From contig DATCHD010000028.1 in the NCBI GenBank assembly GCA_036508555.1, positions 25,715 to 89,714 on the forward strand: DNA of 64,000 nucleotides, given 5' to 3'. The position numbers and the translations under genes were made by a program. The notes under the pieces are model-generated. The model made no database searches, was not told where the DNA came from, and saw only the letters and a list, made by a program, of their open reading frames with translations. Position 1 is the stretch's first letter. Each line of letters starts with the position of its first letter. Of this stretch, positions 16,779 to 24,997 are shown one piece after another. Origin of the DNA: CAINVV01 sp036508555 (GTDB lineage Bacteria > Bacteroidota > Bacteroidia > Bacteroidales > Prolixibacteraceae).

Positions 16779-16786
16779 TATATTTG
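16758..16786 (+). promoter_or_regulatory. Promoter of the xre-immA-PIN module
   Basis: TTTG (16758-16761), 17 bases, then TATATTTG (16779-16786): both boxes match the Bacteroidota consensus, with spacing slightly shorter than usual. The GTG at 16786 is inside the -7 box, so it cannot be the start of the next gene; the ATG at 16819 gives a leader of about 25 bases. Confidence 0.6.
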
Positions 16787-16818
16787 TGACAGAAACGAAA
16801 GAAAAAAACGAAAAGGCT

Positions 16819-17166
16819 ATGGAATTTGGGACAATTGTTGGCAATAACATAAAAAATTATCGCCAGAAATTTGGTTATTCACAGGATCATATTGCAGTAT
16901 ATTTGGGGATAGACAGAACGACTTTAAGCAAATATGAATCGGCTGAGAGGGAAATTTCCCTTTTCAATCTGACAAGACTGGTAGATCTTTTTGGAATAGA
17001 GCTTGACGATTTGATTGAACCTGATACCGCCCATAAAATGGCAAACCTGGCTTTTGCTTTTCGTAGTGAGGGGTTTGAAGAGCAAGACATAAAAAGTATT
17101 GCTTCTTTCCAAAAAGTGGTTAAAAACTATATTAGAATTGTTAGGATTGCCAATGAGAAAAAATAG
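16819..17166 (+). CDS. XRE-family helix-turn-helix regulator
   Basis: A 115-residue protein with an N-terminal Cro/CI-type helix-turn-helix: NNIKNYRQKFGYSQDHIAVYLGIDRTTLSKYESAER, then SLFNLTRLVDLFGIELDDLI. A short helical tail follows. Its last codons overlap the start of the ImmA/IrrE gene by 14 bases, so the two are translated together. XRE plus ImmA/IrrE pairs usually form a switch in which the peptidase cleaves the repressor. It is divergent from hsdR and could regulate it (inference). Confidence 0.88.
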   Translation: MEFGTIVGNNIKNYRQKFGYSQDHIAVYLGIDRTTLSKYESAEREISLFNLTRLVDLFGIELDDLIEPDTAHKMANLAFAFRSEGFEEQDIKSIASFQKVVKNYIRIVRIANEKK

Positions 17167-17902
17167 CTTGCTTTGGAATGAGATTGGAGAAAAGGCCTCT
17201 ACTTTCAGAGGCCAAAATGGTTATGGGTCAACTGATCCCATCCAATTGAACAGCCTTTTGCTAAAAACCAATATTATTACCTTGTTCAAACCATTGTCTG
17301 AAAAATTTGGTGGAATGGCCATCAAAGCTGACGGGAATCTCAATTTTATCTTAATCAATCAAAACCACAGCATAGGGAAACAGCATTTTACCATTGGACA
17401 TGAGATTTATCACCTTTTTTGTCAGGAGAATTTCACCTCACAAAGGTGTAATACTGGACTTTTTGACAAGCAGGTGGATCCGGTAGAGAAGAAGGCCGAT
17501 TTTTTCGCAGCATGCTTGTTGATGCCTGAAAATGGCATTATTCAGCTCATTCCTGATCTTGAGAAGAAAAATAAAAATCAGATCAGTACAGAAACACTCT
17601 TCAGGATCCAGCAATACTATGGATTATCGGTCAATGCTGTCATATATCGTTTATGTGAACTGGAATATGTGGATAAATCCTATTTTGACAAATTCAGCAC
17701 TGGTAAAATTGGTATGGCTTTAAAGTTAGGTTATGATGAACATCTTTACAGACCTGGAAATGCGGATAAAATAATCGGAGATTATGCAATGCGTGTTGAC
17801 AAGTTGTATCAGGACGAAATAATTTCGGAATCACATTATATGGAATTGCTCAATGCCATAAATCTTGATCCATTTGCCCCTGTAGAAAATGACACAGAGT
17901 GA
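17153..17902 (+). CDS. ImmA/IrrE-family metallopeptidase
   Basis: A 249-residue protein with the zinc motif HEIYH (in FTIGHEIYHLF) and a third-ligand region DPVEKKADFFAACLLMP, the classic ImmA/IrrE pattern. ImmA and IrrE cleave partner XRE repressors in response to stress. ATG 17153 lies inside the end of xre; the frame is open to 17099, but that extension lies within the xre gene. The C-terminal 80 residues (YRPGNADKIIGDYAMRVDKL...) may bind the next gene product. The stop overlaps the start of the PIN-like frame by 14 bases. Confidence 0.9.
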   Translation: MRKNSLLWNEIGEKASTFRGQNGYGSTDPIQLNSLLLKTNIITLFKPLSEKFGGMAIKADGNLNFILINQNHSIGKQHFTIGHEIYHLFCQENFTSQRCNTGLFDKQVDPVEKKADFFAACLLMPENGIIQLIPDLEKKNKNQISTETLFRIQQYYGLSVNAVIYRLCELEYVDKSYFDKFSTGKIGMALKLGYDEHLYRPGNADKIIGDYAMRVDKLYQDEIISESHYMELLNAINLDPFAPVENDTE

Positions 17903-18131
17903 GAAAGTTTTGATTCTTTTAGATGCGGATGTTGTAATACACCTGTTTAAAGCTGAAAGGATTAGCTTACTAAAAGAACTATACTCTGGAAGATTAAGGA
18001 TGTTGGATGTGGTGCACAATGAATTGCTGAACAATAGAACGGTCAATAAAGTAATAGAAAATCTATTTTTATTCAAACATGTTGAAGAAATTATTTTTCC
18101 TACCATAAGCAATCCTCCTCTATTCCAATAG
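17889..18131 (+). CDS. PIN-like protein, probably truncated
   Basis: An 80-residue frame, MTQSEKVLILLDADVVIHLFKAERIS. LLDADVVIHLFK gives the first acidic residue of a PIN-like nuclease domain, and VVHNELL could supply the second. Full PIN-like partners of XRE-ImmA modules are roughly twice this length and have a conserved acidic C-terminal half that is missing. Beyond the TAG, one other frame stays open to 18240 (IEVDACIRLIFNQ...), which may be its shifted remainder, but similarity cannot be shown. The product is likely inactive, or a decaying toxin. Confidence 0.6.
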   Translation: MTQSEKVLILLDADVVIHLFKAERISLLKELYSGRLRMLDVVHNELLNNRTVNKVIENLFLFKHVEEIIFPTISNPPLFQ

Positions 18132-18215
18132 AGGTTGACGCTTGCATTAGGTTGATATTCAATCAAAAAAGCTATCTATGTTGCCACTCTCTGGAAGATC
18201 ATATAAGAAGACATT

Positions 18216-19421
18216 TTAAGCAAGAAAAATTGCTTTATTAGAAAAGTCCTCCCCAAACCCGCCTTTGAACGCCTTTTGCAATAGGCTGTTAAACAGGGTT
18301 TCGGCTTTTTTAAGACTGGATTGGGCTTGCTGCTTTTGGGCTTCGATGAGTTGGATGCGGTCGGCGAATTGGGTTTGGAGGGTAATTGGAGGACATATTA
18401 CTTGATATTTTCTAAAGAAGTCGATTGGGACTCTTTTTTGACCCGCACTACCAGTCATATTTTTCTCAGCTTCTTTTCTGAACTTTTCATTTGTTGTTAA
18501 ATAATAAAGCCAAGTTGGACTTGAAACTTTCTCGATTGGTCTCAGTACATGAAATTCAGTCGTTCCAAAACCAATTCCATTCTTTAGATTTTTCATGATC
18601 GCTCCCTTTCCGTTTTCCATGCATGGGGTGATCTTTGCAAACACAACATCATTTTCCTTGAAAAATGTAAATCCATTCCATACATCACAAAGTTCTCGGT
18701 TGTCTTCCAATTGTAATTCTCCTTTTTCAGAAACACTTGCCATTGGAACAAATGAGACGATTGTAGTTCTTTCTAAATGAGATATTTCTGATTTTTTGGG
18801 ATTTAATTCGCAACATAAATCTAAAGTGCATTTTTCACCTTTTAGGCCCCCAAACATTTCCAGAAAGAGTGACTGGGCAAGTTGGTTGTATTTTTCAATT
18901 AGGGTTTTGGTTTTTTGCCGGTACAAATCGGCGGCATCCAAAATGTCGGCAATCTTCTTTTGGATGGAGAGAGGGGGGAGGGGGATTTGGATTTCGTCAA
19001 TATATCGTTGCAGCTTTAAATTGATAATACCTGTTGTCTTGTTTTGAAAGCTATTTGTGACGCCAAATTTATGATTACAAAACAAGATGTAATGCAAGTA
19101 TTTAGGGTGGATTTTATTAGTGACAGGTCTCAATATTGAGGTGAAGTTATTGCATAAATATGTCTCGTTTTCATCAAAGAAAACAACTCTGCCAACCGGT
19201 TGATTTGGACTTCCACCAGATTTTTCGATGATAATATCACCACGTTTAAGTTTCTTCAAAGCAACCTTTCCTGCTTCGATATTCCGTGTGACAACTTCAT
19301 CAAATTTAATACGACCTTCATTGGTGAAATTAGTTGTACGCAGAATTTTAATATTTCCGCCATCCTCTCCCCATTCACCAGTAATTGGTTTTTCAATTAC
19401 ACTCGAAATATTGACTTTCAT
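18216..19421 (-). CDS. hsdS: Type I restriction-modification specificity subunit (HsdS)
   Basis: The 401-residue protein has the two-target-recognition-domain layout. TRD1 (1-145) is followed by conserved helix region one (IPLPPLSIQKKIADILD to SLFLEMFG, about 147-195), TRD2 (about 200-345) and conserved region two (CPPITLQTQFADRIQLI to LLQKAFKG, about 348-390). Each TRD reads half of a bipartite site and the helices set the spacing. The start overlaps the hsdM stop (ATGA). The target sequence cannot be predicted from sequence alone. Its 3' end faces the 3' end of the PIN-like gene. Confidence 0.94.
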   Translation of the reverse strand: MKVNISSVIEKPITGEWGEDGGNIKILRTTNFTNEGRIKFDEVVTRNIEAGKVALKKLKRGDIIIEKSGGSPNQPVGRVVFFDENETYLCNNFTSILRPVTNKIHPKYLHYILFCNHKFGVTNSFQNKTTGIINLKLQRYIDEIQIPLPPLSIQKKIADILDAADLYRQKTKTLIEKYNQLAQSLFLEMFGGLKGEKCTLDLCCELNPKKSEISHLERTTIVSFVPMASVSEKGELQLEDNRELCDVWNGFTFFKENDVVFAKITPCMENGKGAIMKNLKNGIGFGTTEFHVLRPIEKVSSPTWLYYLTTNEKFRKEAEKNMTGSAGQKRVPIDFFRKYQVICPPITLQTQFADRIQLIEAQKQQAQSSLKKAETLFNSLLQKAFKGGFGEDFSNKAIFLA

Positions 19422-20881
19422 CTCAGCAGTTCCTCCAATTTTTTCAGGGCTTCGGACCGTTCGGCATCGAGATGCTTGATATCCTCAATAATAGCAGTTG
19501 GAGCGTCGTAGGCAACTTCCTCATGTTCAATTTCCTTGTAGCGGTTGATGCTGAGATCCCAGTTGTTGGATTTGATTTCGGAGAAGGGGACGAGGAAACT
19601 TTTATCAACACGGCTTCGGCTTTGCTCAGCCTCCAGATTATCAAAGCGGTTGATGATGTCGGGAATATCATTGGAGGCGATCGGATTGCGCTTGTCGTCG
19701 AGCGAAAAACCATCCGCCTGCATGTCGTAAAACCAGACCTGGTCCGTCCCGCCAGAGTTGGTTTTGGTGAAGAATAAAATCGCCGTGCTCACTCCTGCAT
19801 AAGGTTTGAACACGCCGCTGGGCATCGAAATGACCGCCTGCAAACGCTGATTCTCTACCAATTCCTGCCGGATCTGCTGGTGGGCATTGGAGGAACCAAA
19901 CATCACACCGTCAGGAACGATCACCGCGCAACGGCCTCCGGTCCTGAGCGCCCGCAGCATCAGGCCGAGGAAAAGCAATTCTGTCTTTTTTGTCTTCACC
20001 CTTTTGAGGATACTGCTTTCCACGGCATCATAATCGAGACTTCCCTTGAAAGGCGGATTGGCCAATATCAGCGAATACTGGTCGCTCATCCCGCTGTTCG
20101 ATTCACTGAGCGCGTCCTTGCTTATCAGAATCGGATGCTCAATTCCATGCAACTGCAGGTTCATGGCGGCAATCCGCATCATGGTGGCATCGAATTCGGC
20201 GCCTGTAAACATTTTAGTGTTGTAGTGTTCCCGGAAGGAAGATTCCATGAACCAATCCGCATGGTATTGGTGGAAATATTCGCCAGCCGCGACCAAAAAG
20301 CCGGCTGTGCCGCAGGCCGGGTCACAAATGGTATCATCTTTTTGAGGTTTCACCATCTCCACCATCATTTTGATAATATGACGGGGCGTGCGGAATTGTC
20401 CGTTGGTGCCGGCGGTGGCAGTTTTGGAGAGCAGGTATTCGTAGAGGTCGCCCTTGGTGTCGCGGTCCTCCATCCTGATCTTGTCGATCTGCTGTACCAC
20501 CATGTCTAAAAGCCTGGGTGTGGGGATCATAAAGGTAGCGCCCTTCATGAAACCGGCAAAGATCGAGCCGCGGGCTCCCACATTCTTCATGAAATCGAAC
20601 ACTCCATTCTCTTTTTGAAAGAGGTGGTACATGGTCTCGGGATCGCTGTTCCGAAAACTACTCCATCGCAGGTGCTTTTCCTCTTCCGTATAAACAGGAT
20701 CTTTAACAGGAACGCCGACCAGGTTGGCCTGTTTCTCTTTCGTAAGCTGAATTTCGTCGAGCCTGCGGATAAAAAGCAAGTAAGTAAACTGCTCGATAAC
20801 TGTGAGCGGGTTCGCGATGCCACCCGTCCAGAAATCGGTCCATATCTTGTCTATCTGTGATTTAAGTTCGCCTGTGATCAT
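19418..20881 (-). CDS. hsdM: Type I restriction-modification DNA methyltransferase subunit (HsdM)
   Basis: A 487-residue N6-adenine methyltransferase with an HsdM N-terminal helical domain (1-150), the AdoMet motif DPACGTAGF (187-195) and the catalytic NPPF (275-278). With HsdS it protects host DNA, and with HsdR it forms the restriction complex. It is first in the hsdM-hsdS pair; the divergent ArsR gene lies about 95 bases upstream. Confidence 0.96.
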   Translation of the reverse strand: MITGELKSQIDKIWTDFWTGGIANPLTVIEQFTYLLFIRRLDEIQLTKEKQANLVGVPVKDPVYTEEEKHLRWSSFRNSDPETMYHLFQKENGVFDFMKNVGARGSIFAGFMKGATFMIPTPRLLDMVVQQIDKIRMEDRDTKGDLYEYLLSKTATAGTNGQFRTPRHIIKMMVEMVKPQKDDTICDPACGTAGFLVAAGEYFHQYHADWFMESSFREHYNTKMFTGAEFDATMMRIAAMNLQLHGIEHPILISKDALSESNSGMSDQYSLILANPPFKGSLDYDAVESSILKRVKTKKTELLFLGLMLRALRTGGRCAVIVPDGVMFGSSNAHQQIRQELVENQRLQAVISMPSGVFKPYAGVSTAILFFTKTNSGGTDQVWFYDMQADGFSLDDKRNPIASNDIPDIINRFDNLEAEQSRSRVDKSFLVPFSEIKSNNWDLSINRYKEIEHEEVAYDAPTAIIEDIKHLDAERSEALKKLEELLR

Positions 20882-20954
20882 GTGGTTTCGGGTTTTTCAG
20901 AGTTTCTAAAGATAAAAAATTTATTTGCACAGTTCATAAAAATCAGTTTACTTT

Positions 20955-20972
20955 GTTCGTAATTTCACGAAC
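20955..20972. promoter_or_regulatory. Candidate ArsR operator
   Basis: Perfect inverted repeat GTTCGT and ACGAAC around AATTTC, 6 bases before the arsR start, overlapping the expected transcription start just after TTACTTTG (a near -7 box). The position suits autorepression by the dimeric ArsR protein. Confidence 0.6.
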
Positions 20973-20977
20973 TACGA

Positions 20978-21310
20978 ATGATGTTAAAAGAAATTATTTC
21001 GAAAGACCATAAACAGGCTGCCCGATTTGCCAAGGCAATGGGGCATCCGATCAGGATGTACGTGCTCGAACTTTTATCCAAACAATCCTGCTGTTACAGT
21101 GGCGATCTGACTGAAGTTCTTCCCATCGTCAAGTCAACACTTTCGCAACACCTGAAGGAATTGAAAGATGCCGGTTTAATACAGGGCGAAATTGAAGCAC
21201 CCCGGATTAAATATTGTTTAAACAAAGAAAATTGGGCGAAGGCCCAGGAACTATTCAATAAATTCCTGAATGGTCCTGTAAACCCAAATAATTGTCAAAC
21301 TGAAAAATGA
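20978..21310 (+). CDS. ArsR/SmtB-family metalloregulator
   Basis: A 110-residue winged-helix repressor: HPIRMYVLELLSKQSCCYSGDL, then KSTLSQHLKELKDAGLIQGEIEAPRIKYCL. Cys38-Cys39, and possibly Cys80, could bind trivalent arsenicals, though their placement differs from the classic ELCVCDL site. It leads the arsenical operon below, and the operator-like repeat in front supports autoregulation. Confidence 0.9.
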   Translation: MMLKEIISKDHKQAARFAKAMGHPIRMYVLELLSKQSCCYSGDLTEVLPIVKSTLSQHLKELKDAGLIQGEIEAPRIKYCLNKENWAKAQELFNKFLNGPVNPNNCQTEK

Positions 21311-21317
21311 AGATATT

Positions 21318-21551
21318 ATGGAAATCAAAATTTTAGGTCCTGGCTGCTCAAAGTGCAAGACGCTGGAGAAACTGACACGCGACGTCGTAGCACAAAATGG
21401 GATAGATGCCATTGTAACCAAGGTTGAAGATATCGTTGAGATCATGAAATATGGTGTCATGACAACCCCTGCCCTGGTCGTCAATGGGAAAGTTGCGATT
21501 AAAGGCCGTGTTCCCTCTGCAGAAGAGATCAAACAAGTGTTAACAAAGTAA
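21318..21551 (+). CDS. Small thioredoxin-fold protein (TM0996/MTH895 type)
   Basis: A 77-residue redox protein. MEIKILGPGCSKCKTLEKLT has the Cys-x-x-Cys active site GCSKCK, and MTTPALVVNGKVAIKGRVPS is the cis-Pro region. It lies 7 bases after arsR and 10 before the arsF-like gene. In this setting it could feed electrons to the reduction of nitroaromatic or pentavalent arsenicals, perhaps in the ArsE role (inference). Confidence 0.85.
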   Translation: MEIKILGPGCSKCKTLEKLTRDVVAQNGIDAIVTKVEDIVEIMKYGVMTTPALVVNGKVAIKGRVPSAEEIKQVLTK

Positions 21552-21561
21552 ATCAGATGTT

Positions 21562-21957
21562 ATGAAAACATTTATCTTAAGTTTGGCCTTCATGGTAATA
21601 GGAAGCTTCCTAGGTGTTGCCCAGAACACACAAAAGGAAACATCTTTTAAAACAGCAAGTAAAATTGAAGCCTATTATTTCCATTTCAACGCCCGATGTG
21701 TGACCTGCAAAGCAGTTGAGGCTGAAGCAAAGGCCGATATCGAAAGTCTTTATCCGGGCAGGGCAACATTTAAGGCTATCAATCTGGATGATGCCTCCAG
21801 CAAAACGATTGCTGTCAGGCTTAAGGTTTCAGGTCAGACGCTGCTGTTTGTAAAAGGTGACAAGCAAATCAATCTTACCAATGAAGGATTTATGTATGCA
21901 AGAACAAATCCGGCCAAACTAAAATCCATTATCAAACAGAAGGTAGATGGCCTTTAA
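21562..21957 (+). CDS. arsF: ArsF-like protein of the nitrophenyl-arsenical reduction system
   Basis: A 131-residue exported protein: signal peptide MKTFILSLAFMVIGSFLGVA, then a thioredoxin-like domain with NARCVTCKAVE (Cys-x-x-Cys) and FKAINLDD. It resembles ArsF, which with ArsE reduces nitro groups of aromatic arsenicals before ArsG exports the amino product. The name depends on gene order (arsR, thioredoxin, arsF, arsG, permease) plus motif; biochemical function here is inferred. Confidence 0.7.
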   Translation: MKTFILSLAFMVIGSFLGVAQNTQKETSFKTASKIEAYYFHFNARCVTCKAVEAEAKADIESLYPGRATFKAINLDDASSKTIAVRLKVSGQTLLFVKGDKQINLTNEGFMYARTNPAKLKSIIKQKVDGL

Positions 21958-21969
21958 GTCTTTGCACGA

Positions 21970-22668
21970 ATGGATTTTTTAGCCAATCTTTTAGAAAACA
22001 GTACGATGCCATGGCTTTCGGCAATGGTTTTAGGGTTAATGACTGCTATCAGTCCCTGTCCGCTGGCAACTAATATCACCGCTGTTGGCTTTATTAGTAA
22101 GGATATCGAGAATCGCAATCGTGTTTTTGCAAATGGATTACTCTATACGCTGGGTCGTGCTATATCATACACAACAATTCCACTTATAATCTATTTTGGT
22201 GCAGATCAATTTAAATTTTCAGGCTTCTTTCAAAGGTATGGTGAGAAGGTGTTGGGTCCGTTGTTGATTTTGATCGGATTGTTTATGCTCGATGTCATTA
22301 AAATAAAGTTCCCCGGCCTAAGTGGGCTAACATCAAAAATGGAAAATAAAACGAAATGGGGATACTTGGACTCCATGCTACTGGGTGTGGTTTTTGCCCT
22401 GGCTTTCTGCCCCTATAGCGGTGTCCTTTATTTTGGGATGCTTGTTCCCATGACTGTTTCAAGTGTTTCAGGTCTCTATTTACCCTTGGTTTTTGCCTTG
22501 GCAACAGGCATTCCAGTAATCATCTTTTCGTGGCTAATTGCTTATTCCGTTGGTTCTATCGGAGGAGTTTACAACAGAATGAAGAGTTTTGAAATCTGGT
22601 TCCGGCGACTGGTGGCTATTCTATTTATTGGCGTAGGAGTTTATTATATACTATTCAGGTTGTTATGA
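21970..22668 (+). CDS. arsG: ArsG-like efflux permease (CcdA/DsbD-type membrane protein)
   Basis: A 232-residue membrane protein with about six helices. The paired motifs TAISPCPLATNITAVGF and ALAFCPYSGVLYFGM are the cysteine-bearing helix breaks of the CcdA/DsbD superfamily. The arsenic-associated branch (ArsG) exports trivalent aminoaromatic arsenicals. It overlaps the next permease gene by 4 bases (ATGA) and follows arsF by 12 bases. Confidence 0.78.
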   Translation: MDFLANLLENSTMPWLSAMVLGLMTAISPCPLATNITAVGFISKDIENRNRVFANGLLYTLGRAISYTTIPLIIYFGADQFKFSGFFQRYGEKVLGPLLILIGLFMLDVIKIKFPGLSGLTSKMENKTKWGYLDSMLLGVVFALAFCPYSGVLYFGMLVPMTVSSVSGLYLPLVFALATGIPVIIFSWLIAYSVGSIGGVYNRMKSFEIWFRRLVAILFIGVGVYYILFRLL

Positions 22669-23684
22669 AAAATAATCGAAAACTTTGGCTACCAGTTTTA
22701 GTGCTGCCAATTTGGTACCTGATTTACCACAACCTACAGCCTATGACAGATTGGCTGGTTGATAGCGTATTAGGTATGAACAAAGGAACCCAACTGACCG
22801 AATCCATCCGGTTCTTTATCTATGAGTTGCCTAAAGTTCTTTTGCTTTTAACCCTGATCATTTTTTTTGTGGGTATCATCCGGTCCTATTTTTCTGCAGA
22901 CCGTACCCGGAAAGCACTTGAAGGAAAATCCGTATTTACGGGTAATATTATGGCCTCTTTATTGGGTGTTGTAACTCCTTTCTGTTCCTGTTCTGCTATC
23001 CCTTTGTTTTTAGGTTTTGTAGAATCCGGTGTTCCTTTGGGAGTTACATTCTCTTTTTTGATAGCAGCGCCTATGATCAATGAAGTTGCAGTAATCCTGT
23101 TATTTGGAATGTTTGGATGGAAAGTTGCGGCTATTTATGTTGCTACGGGCCTTGTAATTGCCATCACGGCTGGTTGGGTTATTGGGAAGTTGAAGCTGGA
23201 ACATTGGGTTCAGGATTGGGTGTACCAGACCAAAGTCGGAGATTCTGAAGAGGATGTTGAAAAACAGCGTTTTGCCGACCGCCTGAAATTCGGATATGAA
23301 GCAGTGAAGGAAATTGTTGGAAAAGTGTGGATATATGTTGCCATTGGTATTGCTGTTGGCGCTGGCGCACATGGCTATGTTCCGGAAGATTATATGGCCG
23401 CACTTATGGGTAAGTCGGTGTGGTACAGTGTCCCGCTATCTGTTCTTATAGGAGTTCCGCTCTATTCCAATGCTGCAGGGATTATCCCTATTGTTTCAGT
23501 TCTGATTGAAAAAGGAGCATCACTCGGTACTTCGCTGGCGTTTATGATGGCAGTCATCGGTCTATCTTTACCAGAAATGATCATTCTGAAGAAGGTATTG
23601 AAAATGCCTTTAATCCTGACTTTTGCAGGGATTGTTGCCTCGGGAATTATGATTGTTGGTTATTTGTTTAACGCGATTTTCTGA
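22665..23684 (+). CDS. ArsP_1/DUF318-family permease
   Basis: A 339-residue protein with about eight to ten membrane helices. TPFCSCSAIPLF matches the cysteine motif of ArsP-type organoarsenical permeases, which export trivalent methyl- and phenyl-arsenicals; VGVPLYSNAAGIIPI is the second conserved half-repeat. A soluble charged loop (about 175-205) lies between halves. It is the last gene of the arsenical operon. Related DUF318 permeases handle other metals, so arsenical specificity rests on context. Confidence 0.82.
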   Translation: MKNNRKLWLPVLVLPIWYLIYHNLQPMTDWLVDSVLGMNKGTQLTESIRFFIYELPKVLLLLTLIIFFVGIIRSYFSADRTRKALEGKSVFTGNIMASLLGVVTPFCSCSAIPLFLGFVESGVPLGVTFSFLIAAPMINEVAVILLFGMFGWKVAAIYVATGLVIAITAGWVIGKLKLEHWVQDWVYQTKVGDSEEDVEKQRFADRLKFGYEAVKEIVGKVWIYVAIGIAVGAGAHGYVPEDYMAALMGKSVWYSVPLSVLIGVPLYSNAAGIIPIVSVLIEKGASLGTSLAFMMAVIGLSLPEMIILKKVLKMPLILTFAGIVASGIMIVGYLFNAIF

Positions 23685-23694
23685 AAATGAATGC

Positions 23695-23733
23695 AAAAAA
23701 ACTCCCGCTTTGATCTGGCGATCATCGCGGGAG
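23695..23733 (-). terminator. Intrinsic terminator of the unknown lipoprotein gene
   Basis: Read on the minus strand, the hairpin CTCCCGC/GCGGGAG (arms 23733-23727 and 23708-23702) is followed by seven T residues (complement of 23701-23695). It lies in the convergent gap, so it may also block readthrough from the ars operon. Confidence 0.75.
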
Positions 23734-23795
23734 CTCAAATCCCACAAAAGTAACCTGGAAAAAAACCAACATCAGTGTGTAAATACTTGGTGCTT

Positions 23796-24857
23796 TTATC
23801 GTTTGTAAAAAATATCGTACCCAATCCAGTCGACCACATAGGCTGCAAAATAAACCTCATGAAGCGATTTAAACAGGGTTGAGATGTCGCTAATCGAATT
23901 GCCTATTAAAGTTGATACCGTAGAAACTGTACCATCTTCAAAGGTGATCTTAATATCTCTCTTGTCGCAAACAGAGTGTTCTGACTGCTCATTTTCATCT
24001 TTATCCTCAACAGTAATAATTGCTTTTGGCTGAAGAACATTCTTTACATAAACCTGAGGGCCCTGGCCGCTACTTCTGACAATCCTGATATCACCAATAG
24101 TCAGAATATACTGGCGTTCATGACCAAATCTTCCTGTATCTTTTCTGAGAGTCAGCAGTTTTTCCTGATACAAAATGGTATTGTCTTTCAATATGGTAAA
24201 GCTCGAAACGGTTGTATCTCCTGAAGCATAGGCATATTTGGCTGTGTATCCGTTGCTGAATGCGAACTGGGAAGCATATTGGGTACCGGTAGTTGGACTG
24301 ACGACAGATTTGATGTTCAGACTGCCTGCATTGGCTTTGTCGATGCTTATATCAGCGACATTAATATAGTCAAAATCGTGGTAACTGTTGTAATTGTTGT
24401 GATAATCAGTGACAGATATGGAGAAATTGTTCGTTAACGCTGAATCTGCCTTGAGGAAAATTTTCATGTTATATGGTTTTTTCAGCTTGGCTAAAGGCAT
24501 ATTGATTACCATCCTGCTGACGTCTGTGCTTTTAGTGAAGAACTTTATCAACGGATAAGTTTTGCTTTCATCGGTCTTTAACGCCTTGTAATCATAGACG
24601 CCCTTAATCAGATCCAATGGAATATTTGCAAGGTAAACTGTACCGGATTTATAGGTCATTCCTGAGCTGCTGATGGATAACAACTGAAATGCCTGATTGG
24701 AGGTAATCTCCGTCATGGCATTGTTCAAATTCTGTGTGCTGCTGATCATTGCATTTTTCAATGTTGCTGAGCCAACACCCGGGTCTGTCTTTGAGCAACC
24801 TGCTATCATCATAATCAAAAGCGAGATGCCAGCTAATCTTAATGCGATCGTTTTCAT
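23796..24857 (-). CDS. Unrecognised lipoprotein
   Basis: A 353-residue protein starting MKTIALRLAGISLLIMMIAGCSKTD, with a lipobox (IAGC, Cys21), so probably outer-membrane anchored. The body is rich in Thr, Ser, Asn and Tyr with alternating beta-strand-like patterns and no catalytic motif that I recognise. ATG 24857 is chosen because it directly precedes the signal peptide; the frame is open to 24905. It stands alone on the minus strand with its own terminator. No function is offered. Confidence 0.75.
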   Translation of the reverse strand: MKTIALRLAGISLLIMMIAGCSKTDPGVGSATLKNAMISSTQNLNNAMTEITSNQAFQLLSISSSGMTYKSGTVYLANIPLDLIKGVYDYKALKTDESKTYPLIKFFTKSTDVSRMVINMPLAKLKKPYNMKIFLKADSALTNNFSISVTDYHNNYNSYHDFDYINVADISIDKANAGSLNIKSVVSPTTGTQYASQFAFSNGYTAKYAYASGDTTVSSFTILKDNTILYQEKLLTLRKDTGRFGHERQYILTIGDIRIVRSSGQGPQVYVKNVLQPKAIITVEDKDENEQSEHSVCDKRDIKITFEDGTVSTVSTLIGNSISDISTLFKSLHEVYFAAYVVDWIGYDIFYKR

Positions 24858-24997
24858 TTTTGTAACTTTTAGTGTTTGTACAAAACTAAATGCACTTTGA
24901 GGCAAAAAAAAACCGATTCAGCATAAAGAGAATAATTTTCATCCGAATGCCGCTTTCAATCAATGAAAAACGGAGGTCTACTGTGGAACTATATATT

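Noticed and set aside
19880..20509. 209-codon plus-strand frame inside hsdM
   Set aside because: Antisense shadow; hsdM motifs DPACGTAGF and NPPF lie in the opposite strand at the same place.
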